From Trichoplax adhaerens (lineage: Eukaryota > Placozoa > Uniplacotomia > Trichoplacea > Trichoplacidae), in contig NW_002060943.1 in NCBI RefSeq assembly GCF_000150275.1, positions 10,683,064 through 10,747,063 on the forward strand: a DNA stretch of 64,000 bases. Reading direction: 5' to 3'. Below are positions 1 to 11,672 of the stretch, piece after piece. The number at the start of each line of letters is the position of its first letter. Position 1 is the stretch's first letter. Below the pieces are notes generated by a model, which ran no database searches, was not told the origin of the DNA, and saw only the letters and a program-made list of their open reading frames with translations. Both the position numbers and the translations under genes were made by a program.

Positions 1-68
1 CATTAACAGTTTGTAATCTAACGTAATAATTGATTTTTATTAATAAAAGAATAATCTGATCGAAATAG

Positions 69-1485
69 GAAAAGAAGAATCCACGAATTTATGCCGATAA
101 TGTTAGAAAATTATTTTCAGAGTAAGTTTCCAGTACTTGCATACATTTTAGATTGTGTATTAAATCTATAGGTTTTAAGCGTCATGATTTGTATTGAGGA
201 TCATTTGGCAGAGCTGTATTATGAATATGTTCTGTATTAGTTTTCTTTCGATGCCTACCACTGAACATACCTATGAAGACTGTTGCTTAATGGTAGAAGC
301 TAGTAAAACTAATTTACCGTTAGAATGCGGTATAATCGAATACAGGAAAATTAATGTAGAACTTGGGTAATATTTGAAAAAATAACTTTATCACGATTAA
401 TTATATTATCCTTAACTTTATTGAAACTTGAATTAGCAGTTAAGCGTTACATTATCGAATTCGATGTTTATACTATTTTTATAATTTCTTAATGTGGATA
501 GACTAAATTATCCTATCATCAAGAATCACCTGAAAATATTTTCGGTGATTAATACATGTAAGAGTGGCAAGGTTACTATTCAAGATCTTGCCTCATTCTT
601 AAACGTTAACACCAGCGATCTAGAAGGAGTATTTGCTTTACTGGACATGGTAAGTAAACTTTCTGTCTGCTTTAGTCTTTATTTTTCATGTAATAGGCCT
701 TTCTTTACCTGAATTATATCGTGTTAATTAAATCAGTGAATAGTAGCTAGAAAATTAATTGGATTAAGTTCCTATTAAGTAATAGCCGATTAATTTATTT
801 CATAATGACCATGGCAATCTTGACTTCAGCTATGCACTTTCGTTTTATCATTTTATTATCACTGTATTTTCCTTTTAATCAAATTATCATAAAGCAAATC
901 AATAGAGAGGCTAGATAACATTCATCGAATCACGTTCTCCATTGGTTTATTGACTTAATGCAGGATGAGGATGGCTATCTTGACTTTAGAGAGTATTTAA
1001 TTGGTATTACAATTTTAAAGGATTCCGATCAATTAAAGAATATCGTTACTCATATGGGACAGGTAAATTAACTTGGCTAAATACTCCGCTATGTCTAATT
1101 TCTATTTAATATACATGACTTATAAAAAATGATATACATGTAATGAAATAATTTTAATACATCAAGACTATGCTTGTCCAGCGTTATGACTCAAATCTTA
1201 GCGAAGAAGATTTTCGTTCAGTTATATTACGACTTTATCCTCAACTATCTAACGAACCTATAAAAGCATTTTATATGTACCTACGTCAGAAATACGAATT
1301 TGTCAGTATAGGTAAGTAGTCAACTAAAATTTTCATCAATAAGTACGTACGATCTAATGTTATTGCTTTAACAGATTAATTTACGATATTCAATGTGTTT
1401 ATAAACAGAAACGGTAAAGAATTTTTTACTATCCGACCATGGCTATAATACACTTTTAAAAATTTGCAATAATTCTAGAGGCTAA
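69..1485 (+). CDS. Lysophosphatidylcholine acyltransferase 1/2-like, C-terminal exons (partial)
   Basis: Members of this family re-acylate lysophospholipids at the ER or lipid droplets. Only the C-terminal EF-hand half is in the window; the acyltransferase domain lies upstream. Exons with matching phases are 69-121, 241-366, 502-649, 964-1062, 1182-1311 and 1409-1485 (TAA). The first two join as NPRIYADNVRKLFS then HTYEDCCLM, which tracks the segment linking acyltransferase and EF-hands in LPCAT2. The EF-hand loop DMDEDGYLDFRE is canonical and is split by an intron after its second residue. The next expected EF-hand (RYDSNLSEEDF) has lost the usual ligand spacing. The last exon (ETVKNFLLSDHGYNTLLK) matches the family end, then stops soon after, with no KKxx-type ER retrieval tail. 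An unspliced reading would end at a TAG at 1317-1319, but a GTAAGT donor at 1312 and a well-fitting next exon argue against that stop. Family assignment is strong; LPCAT1 versus LPCAT2 is not settled. Confidence 0.85.
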
Positions 1486-3331
1486 GCAGTCGCAGCTATT
1501 TGCCATTAATACACATATACATATCTGACAGGTCTATCAAATGGTAATACTATCTGTTAAATGAGCACATTATCGTAAGCCGTCAGCAAAGCGACGGGAG
1601 TTTGCACTAGTAATCTATTAACTGTAAGTAAGTTACATACTTCAAGGATTACTAAACAAAAATATTTCTTGCCTAGTATAGAAACTTACTGTTAGTATTG
1701 GATTGTAGACTATTAGCCATGTTTAGTATGATTTACGTTATAATAGCTTTCTATATTTCTCATAAGCCTTATTTAGTAGCTCATAGCCATAGACTGTAAT
1801 TGAAGATTCTATGTCAAAATACAGATGACTACATATAGTATGGTGTTGAATCACTATTGATACTAGAGGTAAAGATAGATATGTAATTCATATATTACGA
1901 TATGTTTAGTTCATTGTTCTTTGGCTAATAGAAATAACGTCTATATAAATACTGAAACAGTTACCATATTAGACTATAGATTGTCCGCTATAAATGTCGT
2001 TACTATTAGTAATCTGCATAACTATAAAATAAGGTAGAATGTTAGTTACTATGTGAATTGTAGCTGCAAATACTACGAAGAGTACTTAAGCAGACAACTT
2101 TAGATTATTTCAGTAGTTTAGCCTGGAAGTCCTTCTAGCAGCTGTATTCGACTAGAGTAGAGCTGTGTGTAGATTATCTTTGAATAAAGATCTAATTAAA
2201 GTTCTAATTTTCTACGAATTTTGGAATTTCGTGATCGATGATATTACAATGCTGTGTGTGTAACCATGATAAAGTGTCTTCTCGATAAGAAAACAAGAAC
2301 TGCAGTTTCTTATAAACTTCACATTGTTACGCAAGTTAGGTTCGTCTTATGACTACCAAGGGTTATCTAGTTGCAAGCAGACTTATCTCTATAGAGTATC
2401 TAAATTATTATAGCAATATTCACGATAAATATACAATCAGTTACAGATTGATTTTCCTTCAATATAATCATATCTTGCCAATTAAGTCACAAATCAGATC
2501 AAAATTTACTATCGCGCCAATCAATTCATAAATCGCGTTTCTAATTAAAGCGTCACAATACAACCTTTACATTACTCACACACTTGCTACAATACGTACC
2601 ATCTACAAATAGACATTTATATAAACTTACAATCTCACATTTTATCTACTTTCATGCAATCCAACAATCTTAGTCTTAGATATAATTGGGGCTATGCTAC
2701 GGTGCCTTATGCACTTGTTCTGGGTAATTCGAATTGAAATGCTAGTAACCGTTTCTTTTGATGCCAATTTACTTCAGTTTCGCGTAGTAAAATTGAAATT
2801 AGCGACTGTTTGATATTTTTTATAAGTTAGAACTAGTTTTAAGCTATCGAAATAACCATTATTTTAAGAAGTTCAAATATTTATTATAGCCCTTGAATTA
2901 TTATATTTGTTTCTACAAATTATATCAATTATACCTCGATATAATAAGAAGCTAATATTTTCCAAAAAAGCATTAATACGTAAATGCTATCTATACTTAA
3001 GCGATTTATTATGAGTGATCGTTTCGAAGTAGCAATCAATACCGATAAATTAATTTGCTAGAACATCATGCACATTTCTCTTAAAAGGCAGATACAAATT
3101 CATTATAAAATATCTCTCCTATATTACAATGCTAATTTGAGACTAGCACTCACTAGTGATGAATTTGATACATACGCTTTCAGTAACGCTCCATGACATT
3201 TTAAAATTTTAACATTATCTTTAATCATTGTGTTCATTGTACAGAATACCCAAAATCGTTTATTTAAATATTCACGTTTTGTATAAATTTAAAAAAAAGG
3301 TGCCGTAACGAATGTTAGTCTCATCATATTT
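1486..3331. other. Intergenic, no gene seen
   Basis: This AT-rich interval lies between the 3' ends of the convergent LPCAT-like and PHKB genes. The only ORF over 60 codons (2349-2531) has no recognisable family signature and no splice-consistent neighbours. It presumably holds the two 3' UTRs. Confidence 0.6.
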
Positions 3332-6300
3332 TCAGGTAATGCTGCAAGGAGACTGTTCAGTCACGGTAATACAACCTTCTAATAATTGATTTACAACGGC
3401 TCTAGCTAAAAAAGTTGTCGTACTATTTTTATCACACGGACTTGAGCTGAAGAAGTGATCTTCTTGTTCCTATAAAGTATATGCATATAGAGTATTATAC
3501 ATCTGTTCAATCGTTACGTTAAAGCAGATATATTTATGTCCTGAAAGTGTTTATATAATTAATTTAACCTCCAGTGTAAGTCCTTCATAATTCGGATTTG
3601 AGGCAATAAATAATTCAATAGCATTCATTACAATCTATGAGAACGAAATAAGCGTCTATTAAAAGCAAGTTCTCCGTATAGTAACATGCCATTGAAACAT
3701 CTACCTTATTTAGATTAATAACTTCTTGAAAATGTAGTTCAGGATTTCGTTCCGCGATGGTAGCAATGACAGTTAATAACTAGCAAATACATAGGAATCA
3801 ATCGTTTTTATCAAGTTTTAGCAATTATTATTTAGCCAGATATATAAAATATATTACTTCAACTGCAATCTGCCGATATTGCGGTTTAGAAATCCCAGAA
3901 AGCATCTCTTCAACTCTTAGTGCAAACCCCATTCCACGGCATGTCATCTCCTTTATGGTTGGAGACTTAAAGTAATAATTAATGAAGTTCATATTAATAA
4001 GGCAAATCTTTGAATAGTTAATTTAAGAATAAATGCTACTTTTAATTAGATTGTTGGTGATTGAAAGTAACTGCGTTGGTATCGGCAATTAATTTTACCC
4101 GTGGTAGAACCTTTCCTGATACGCAAATACCATCTGGTGCTTTATATAATACATTCCATACTATATGATGGAAGAAAAAGTTTGGTAATTATCTGTGAAT
4201 ATTACTAAATTGCAAAGTTGATGAATGTTTACCATTTTCATAAAAATTTTTGGGAACTCGGTTTATAGCTCCAACTAAAATCCGATGATAAAGCCATCTC
4301 CTACGCAACCATTTAAAGATATTTATATTCAGTTCTTGCAAGAACTTCGTGATGTAAACAGTATCTTATTAATTTTAATTCGAAGTACTTTAAAAAAAAT
4401 CCCCTACTTTTCAGATTTAACTTCTGGTAATTCATGAAATTCGGAGGATAATAATTGAATCAGCAATTTTCTAATCATACTTGGGGATAAACTTTCAACA
4501 CACTGACATCAAGACCGAAAGAAAAAGTTATGATTACGAAACTGTATTTAGTATGAAATGAGTTAGAGGTAGTAGCTGTATTAATCCTGCGATAACCTTG
4601 TCTGAGTTTAGAATCAATTTCATCATTTCTCTCATCGCTTGAATAATCCAACTGAAATATAATTTGCGAACATGTAGCATATTAAACTCTCCGACAAATT
4701 GGTAGCGTTAAATTCAAACGAAGGAGTTAATACCCAATTCGCAGTCGCAGCATCCCGGTAAAAAGATGAGAGGAAGACAATATTAAGTCCGCCAAAAATA
4801 TTACTAACTAATATTGTCAGTAAAAATATATGCATTGATTAATTATTCAGAAGTATTATGTTAATATATTGCAGTTTCTAAGGTAATTTATGTTATGCTT
4901 GACCATCATTACCTCCTGCTGCAATACGGCTTCTCTTACATTATAACTAACGCACTTGCTATATAAAATTAACTGCAAAAGAATAATGCATCTTAAAATA
5001 AAAGTTATGTATACAATGAAAATCGACCTAAAGTACCTTAATCTCAGCGGGCGTTAAAGGGCTAGAGACAACAACTTCCTCGTGACCAAATATACCTAAG
5101 GTAACCTAAAAAGGAAGGTATTGTTACGATCAGTAGCATAAGTAGGGCAGTTACAGGTGTATACTACAATTGTGGTTAGAAATAAATTTAAATTACTGTA
5201 CCTGCTTTCCTTTAACTAACATTGTAGTGATAGATGGAGCTAAACTATCCACTACTTTATTTAGCAGACTTGCTCCGTATCGTATGGCTGACCTAATGTA
5301 GGAAATGAGAAAAAAACAAATTTGTTGGGCGAACTGAAATACTTTGTAACTTGATGGAATGATAAGTGAATGAGCAGGCTATAATATTTAAATGTCAGTT
5401 ATCTGTAAATCTTACCATGCTAACACGCTGCAAGCTGTTGAATAGACAGAGTTAACACAATCCAGGATATTTCCTGTGCAAATTACAAAAATATTCCATG
5501 TAAATAGCACTGTTAACCTTTTATTGTCAAGTTAGTATAGCTGACCGTCAATGAAATAATGCCCAGGTCCATGATCTTTAAGAAGGATATTTAATATTGT
5601 CATTTTCTTTAATAAATTATCAGTCTCCTATATAAAACCGAATATTACAAAGCTAAGTAAATTGCCATTACGAACTATAAAATTAAAAATTTGCCTTAAA
5701 TCCTTTCTCTAAGTCTCCATACGACAATGATTTCAGTTGTTCTTCATCAATTTCTTCCTCCGTGACTTCTTCTAAAGATAAAATTTTCTTGGTTGTCATT
5801 GAAAAACTTCTAATCTCCCTTGGCGATAGAATCTCACGAGTATCTCTTCGTTTTATTTGTGGCAATAAACTACAAAAATATGAACAGGCTTGATGAAAAG
5901 TACGTGTAAAGGAATTCGACTGGATTTGTCATTGGTTGAAGTACCAACGAAAATAACTCACATTTTGTTGATGTCTTCTTTAACAAAATCTAAGCTTGCA
6001 GTACACCCCGATGACAATAATACCTTATAATATAAGCAGATTTACAGGGAATAATTTAGAATGTGAAATTATCAGTAACTATGACACCTAATTGCCTCAT
6101 GAACAATATCAGCTAGTACAGTATATACTGTATGTGTAAATACCTGCAATTTTCCCAGTCTTATTCTAACGCCATTACATTCTCCTGTCTTTAGTGTGTA
6201 GATTAGATCAAATATTTCCCTGAAATGGCTTCTCCTATTTAGCGTTAATTTTCGAAAAACAACAACAATGAGGATGAATCTGGAGTATACGGGCATGCCT

Positions 6301-9300
6301 ATTTCGTTATACTTTCTTTCATTTATACTATGATTAAAATCTTATAATCAGCAAAGGATATGATTTCACGGTCTAAAGATATATGAATTAAGGCTATACT
6401 AAAAAGAATTTGAGTAGGGTTGTCCACCTGACATTAAAATCTCTGAGAAATACACAAACAGTTGGCCTCCCGGTCATATTCCAGTTATCATGAATAAATT
6501 TTAGGCCATTCTAACGAAATATTGAAATAAAAACATTAAGATAATGTGAGTCTTTCCATGACGAACATGCATGGTCAGCCTTTAGTTCAGTAGCATTAGT
6601 ACCTAAATCAGTATATCTACTTAATGTCACTGGCATTGCAAGAAAGTGATAGTTATAATCGAACTTGAAACGCATTATATTTTTCGCTTTAATACAAATA
6701 CAATAGAGACGCATACCTTCAAATTATTTATAAAAACAGAAGAGTCCAATGACATATAAAAGTCTGTCTGATCCAACATCAAAGGATAGGATATAATCGG
6801 AATACCATGCAGACGATAGACCTAACATCAACGTTAATATGTTTCAATGTATGACTAATTATATAATTATCAATACCATAATCATCCGATACAATGTAAT
6901 TAAGTTAGATTAGAAACTGCCACTTTATAATTGCCGTAGTTTATTCAACACAACTAGGTCTCTATCAATTATGGTATTATACAGTTGGTGAACCCTCGTC
7001 TGATTACCTAATTAATCAATTATTATAAATGTAACAAATATTACCTTGCTGGTTCCTAATGGTCCCATGGGACGCTTTGGTCTCCCGTTTAAGCCAAGTT
7101 TTTTATTATATCCCAGTTGCTCGAATCTCTATAAAGTTTTAAAGGTGCATCATAATTCAATCTCTTGATGGGATTATAATAAATCCCTATATCGCAATAC
7201 CGTGATTAATTCATTAGGAGTCCAGATTTGCACTGGTTCTACTTGCTCTCTCGTCTGAGTATCAATTCCATATGTTGCGAGCAAAGACTGTAGGCTACAG
7301 TGGTATTAAAATTAATCTTAAGATGAAAGATCACGTTCTTATTCTCAAAATATTAAATATATTCCTCACGTTCGACTCTCTGTTATTAATGCAATTTGTA
7401 CTACTACAGGTGAAGTTTGAATCTGGAAATATAAAAATTGCGAATTGTTCAAATGAGAGAAACTAGGATTTAATTCTTAAATATTCTGAAAATTTTATTC
7501 CATATATTACTTTAAAAGAGCCGCCGCCTTTAGAACTATACTGACGCCATAAAGAGGAAGGTGAATGACGGCCAATAACATCAATATCATCCACGGTAAT
7601 CAGTTCATCAACTATCTCATTAACAATACCGCTCAAGTTACTTAGGTATTCTAACATCAATTCGCAACAGAATGAGCTTCTTTAAACATACCTAACAATT
7701 GTTGTATGTAATAAAGAGACTGCCCCTGTAAAAACAAACTACCCGGATATCTGCTACCACATATCTTTTTAGTCTGGGATTTAGGATTCACTCGCTCAGA
7801 ATGGACATAATGCTTTGGTACATAGTAAAATTCTGGAACTATTTCCGCTGTGATGGATTAAAAGAGATATTATTCAGAATACCATATATTTAATTTAATT
7901 TAAATAATTTCGCACAACATTTGTACGAAACTAACTTCCATCGCTCATATATATAAGATCTTTCAGACGGTCACGATATTTTTGAGATTTTTCTTCATCA
8001 CCGTTAAAGATTGCTAATGATATGAGAAAATGATTAGCTCTTTAGTGATACTATATAAACACCGCAGAAGTTAATTACTGTAGTTCTGATAAGCACTAAA
8101 GAAAATCAATTAAGGGCTGTTATACATAATATTGATCAAAATTACCGTCTAACGATAGAAATATGAGGTATATTGGCCATTCACATTCCAAGTTTTTAGA
8201 TCGCTATTTATTTATCCAAAATAACAAGACATAATAGAATGAGAGAAGACTGCAATATGACGTACGTGTATTTGTATATTCTACTGTATACTGTATATAT
8301 TGTTAATAGGTCCATCAGAAACCCCAGCATGAAATTGTTCTTACCTGAGTTAGGGTATAGCCGTCATCGATACAATCTACAACTGGTACATGATAAGAAT
8401 CATTGACGAAACGTTTTAAACCATAGGATCCCTAAGAATACAATTAAAATGTATTTATCTTCGGAATTAAGCGTTCCAGGAAGCGTATATACACCGGGTA
8501 AATCTGAATCAAAAATATTAACTAGAGTAATAATTAATTAATTCGGTGAATCTTACCATTAATTTATTTAAAATGACCGCTTTAGTCTTTAATTGGAGTT
8601 CTTCATCAGTCACTGCAAACGCTGGATAGCCAACGCTAGCTAATAGAGCAGCATCAGTATCCTAATCAAACATTTACAGTAACAACACTAATGAATTCTT
8701 TAATATAAGTACACCATAGAAATATTATAAGGATGGAATATTGATATGCTTTGTTGAGGTACTTGCTTACTCTAGTACTTGATTCCCTAGGCAGAAGAGT
8801 GTGAAAGATAGTATTATTTCGGTGATACGCATCAGGGTCGACATAAATAACTGACGACGAAGTTCCCTGATGTAAAAAATCGCATCATCACATGCTTAGT
8901 TATTATAGAAACATGTACTATTACAAGATTACTGAAAAAAATGAAACAAATTAAGTACGCATCGTAATTCTAAAATGTATATAGGGATTTAAAAAAGGAT
9001 GCATGCAAAATCTAAATTTAATGAAATGATACCGCTGGTCCAAAAACGTTGAATCCATTAATAGCATGTAATGCAGCCAAAACCATCCCAATCGAACTAT
9101 ATAGAAATGTAGTACAATAGTGGTTACTTTAGGGTTAAGGCTATCTTCGTTTAACACTTCATACATACGCGTATGCATTCTACAGCATATTTTATTTCGT
9201 TGCTATAGTGTAATCGCTTAGAGGTACCTTGCGCGTAGTTCTCTATTAGCATCTTTTTTATTATCAGTATGATGCATGCCGTAGTCGGGAGTCCGATAAG

Positions 9301-10757
9301 CTCGTTCAATATAATATACAAGATTTTGAATTAGATCTACCTCATCGCTAGTATAAACAACCTGCGAACATAATTCAATTTATCATAAATTTAAGATTTA
9401 AAATAACTGAAAATAGTTGATTTAAAATTAGAATAATAGGATTAAAAATAAGTGAAGTACAGTACCTGTAAACCTGAACCTATCATCTGAACTAAATACA
9501 ACATGTATAAGGCAACAGCGTCGATCTGTCAAGATATAAGCAAATCCAAAAGATCAATCAATTAACTATGCTATGATATAATATTATCAATAAATGGTGT
9601 ACGCTTAAAAGATTATACAAGATTGTAATACTGCAGTGATTAGTCAAGCAAATAACAATTACTTATCAATTAAATAAATAATTATATCTTTCGGATGCAT
9701 TAAGGTATAACTTACTTCTAATTGACCTGCAATATCACCTATAGGGTCCCCAGTGACGATATGGTAGGTACTATAAAGAGAATCTTGCCATGATTGGGTT
9801 CTCTTAAATTTCTCCATCTATTAAAATGTGAAGTATTAGTTGAAGTTAATATGGAAATTATTAAGCTAATGATGTAAACGAAATGTCCTGATGCATCAGT
9901 TTACGATACTAAGAAGTAAAAAAATGCAAATAATCATTCTGTAGCTGTTAAGAAATAGTAAAATAAGTCGTAATTATTTTCACTTTCGAATTATTCATCG
10001 CCATCAGGGACACCATCATCGTATTTAGACATTACATATTTGTAATAGAGCAGTATTGAGCAGTATAATTTGCACATCAATTAATGCGATATTACGTTAT
10101 AACTTCAGATCTTCTCATACCCTATCAGTTTGACGCAAGTAGCAGAATAAGATTCCTCTCATGCATTTTACCGCACTTTGTTGCAATTCATAAGTTCTAC
10201 CGCGATCATCATCTAATTTCCTACATAGTAATAATTAAATTCACTATTAGGTATGAGATACACTACAACAGGCAAGGAAATTATGATGATTACAGGTAAT
10301 AACTTTAGGCAAGGAGAGTAATTCTATTACAATGAATATGACTGGAGAAAACAATCCTAATTCGTTTATTCTTGATGAAAACTAGCATCAAGCAAATACA
10401 AGAGAGATTGATCTGACCATTATCATCCGCTATCATTGAATTTGTGATACAGTGTACAGTAGTACATCAGACCTATAAGCCAAGGATAGAGACCAGATAG
10501 CTGCAGCACAATAAATATTATCTCTAACATGACCACAAAGTGAATCAGGACCCTTTATATTTGTATCCAAAGGAAATAATCCAATAGAAGGGCTTTGATA
10601 TTTTAGGATCAGTTTCTTAACTAAGATACACGTATATAATATAGAAATTATGAGTCCTACTAACGCTATCATCAACATAAGCCACGGATACAGTTTTACA
10701 CCTACTTGCAACGTAATAAGTGTCTAAACGCTTGCTTAATGCTTCCATATTAGCCAT
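3332..10757 (-). CDS. PHKB: Phosphorylase b kinase regulatory subunit beta
   Basis: PHKB is a regulatory and scaffold subunit of the cytosolic kinase that activates glycogen phosphorylase. About 30 exons can be placed, and most junctions keep phase. Examples (plus-strand coordinates): 10706-10757 (start ATG), 10473-10620, 10121-10220, 9716-9817, 9466-9525, 9228-9361, 9033-9096, 8771-8866, 8557-8661, 8345-8431, 8146-8203, 7936-8013, 7692-7847, 7511-7611, 7370-7422, 7201-7294, 7045-7128, 6717-6821, 6428-6510, 6144-6234, 5962-6023, 5695-5869, 5546-5627, 5416-5473, 5202-5292, 5037-5105, then further exons to the TGA at 3332. The glucoamylase-like N-half shows [27 protein letters not shown] and AINGFNVFG. 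The beta-specific RESSTR and [15 protein letters not shown] segments favour beta over alpha. The protein ends CSIT, a CaaX box in the place where vertebrate alpha and beta carry one. Exons around 4.6-4.95 kb are not fully resolved. One intron appears to use a GC donor (5693-5694). The gene is head-to-head with GPATCH1. Confidence 0.92.
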
Positions 10758-11012
10758 CTTTACTGTATATGATATCAACAATTACAGTCGAGCAAGTTTT
10801 CAATGAATGCCAATAATATTTATCAAATGTCAACACTCTTTAAGTCTTTTGGTTGCTGGCTGTACGCACATGTCAAACCATTTAATATCGTCTTTTTCTT
10901 TTTCTTTAGTATAGTAGTCCCTGTTGGAATAGATAGCTCTAGTCAATTTGTGAGAATATTATTGAACAGATTAACTTAAGAATGTGCAGTGCAGTACCGA
11001 AAGTTCGATGCT

Positions 11013-11205
11013 TACTGTACATACTGTACAGTGTACAGTCTAGTACTGTAGCAGTAGTACGGTACAGTACTGTACAGTATACTGTAGTACTGTACAGCTG
11101 CAGCTATGCATTCATACTGTACCTTTAGTAGAAGTCATCATACTGTAGGCGTACTGTACTGTACTGTACTGTACTGTATACGCGTGTACAGTATACCGTA
11201 CGGTA
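11013..11205. repeat. TACTGTACAGTA palindrome block 1
   Basis: Dense overlapping TGTAC/GTACA words, including the perfect palindrome TACTGTACAGTA near 11065 and a run of GTACT repeats at 11151-11178. The same family recurs at 11.45-11.61 kb and 21.7-25 kb. Confidence 0.85.
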
Positions 11206-11262
11206 CATTACACCATAGGCTTTCAGAATTAATGCTATGCTGTACTCCAAAAATGGAGTAAA

Positions 11263-11425
11263 AACCCAACCCGAACCCGATCAAACCCGATCAAACCCGA
11301 TCAAATTCTTGATTTTCTAACCCGAAATGAGTGCAATCGCTATAATGTACAAGCAGGGTATCAGTGCAGAACTACTTAACCCGAATCCCTCTCTCGAGTC
11401 AGCTTTAAATCGGGTTTCGGGTTGA
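11263..11425. repeat. AAACCCGATC short tandem and inverted repeat
   Basis: Three to four copies of AACCCGATCA lie in tandem at 11263-11303. Further AACCCGAA copies sit near 11319 and 11378, and the reverse-complement form TCGGGTTTCGGGTT is at 11410-11423. The arms could fold back on each other. The interval lies between two palindrome blocks in the PHKB/GPATCH1 promoter region. Confidence 0.8.
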
Positions 11426-11448
11426 CTTTTATTAACCTAACCTTAAGG

Positions 11449-11612
11449 ACACTGCACTGCACTATGCTGCACAGTGTACAGTGTGCAGTACACCATACAG
11501 TACTGTACACTGTACCACTGATCGTCACGGTACTGTACAATGTACTGTACAGTACGTACTTTACTGTACAGTACAGTACACTGTATTGTACACTGCTGCA
11601 ATGTACTGTAGG
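11449..11612. repeat. TACTGTACAGTA palindrome block 2
   Basis: Tandem TGTACAGT/ACTGTACA words run up to about 60 bp before the GPATCH1 start codon. A chance ORF across this block (11422-11625) is a by-product of the repeat. Confidence 0.8.
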
Positions 11613-11672
11613 AACTTCGACATGATTTGAACGAGACTACTTGGCTGATTGCTGAACATCCCGGCTGGAGCC

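Larger units (their letters stand above)
10758..11672. promoter_or_regulatory. Bidirectional promoter interval between PHKB and GPATCH1
   Basis: The start codons of two divergently transcribed genes are 915 bp apart, so both promoters must lie here or overlap. I see no convincing TATA box. The interval is almost filled by two palindrome blocks (about 11013-11205 and 11449-11612) and an AAACCCGATC repeat between them. That the repeats regulate either gene is inference. Confidence 0.6.

Noticed and set aside
1312-1319. GGTAAGTAG read as the natural stop of the LPCAT-like gene
   Set aside because: It contains a perfect GTAAGT donor, and the next exon (1409-1485) joins in phase and matches the family C-terminus.
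4566-4575. GAGGTAGTAG, resembling the let-7 5' end
   Set aside because: Ten bases by chance inside a PHKB intron. The following bases do not continue the let-7 sequence, and no precursor hairpin is seen.
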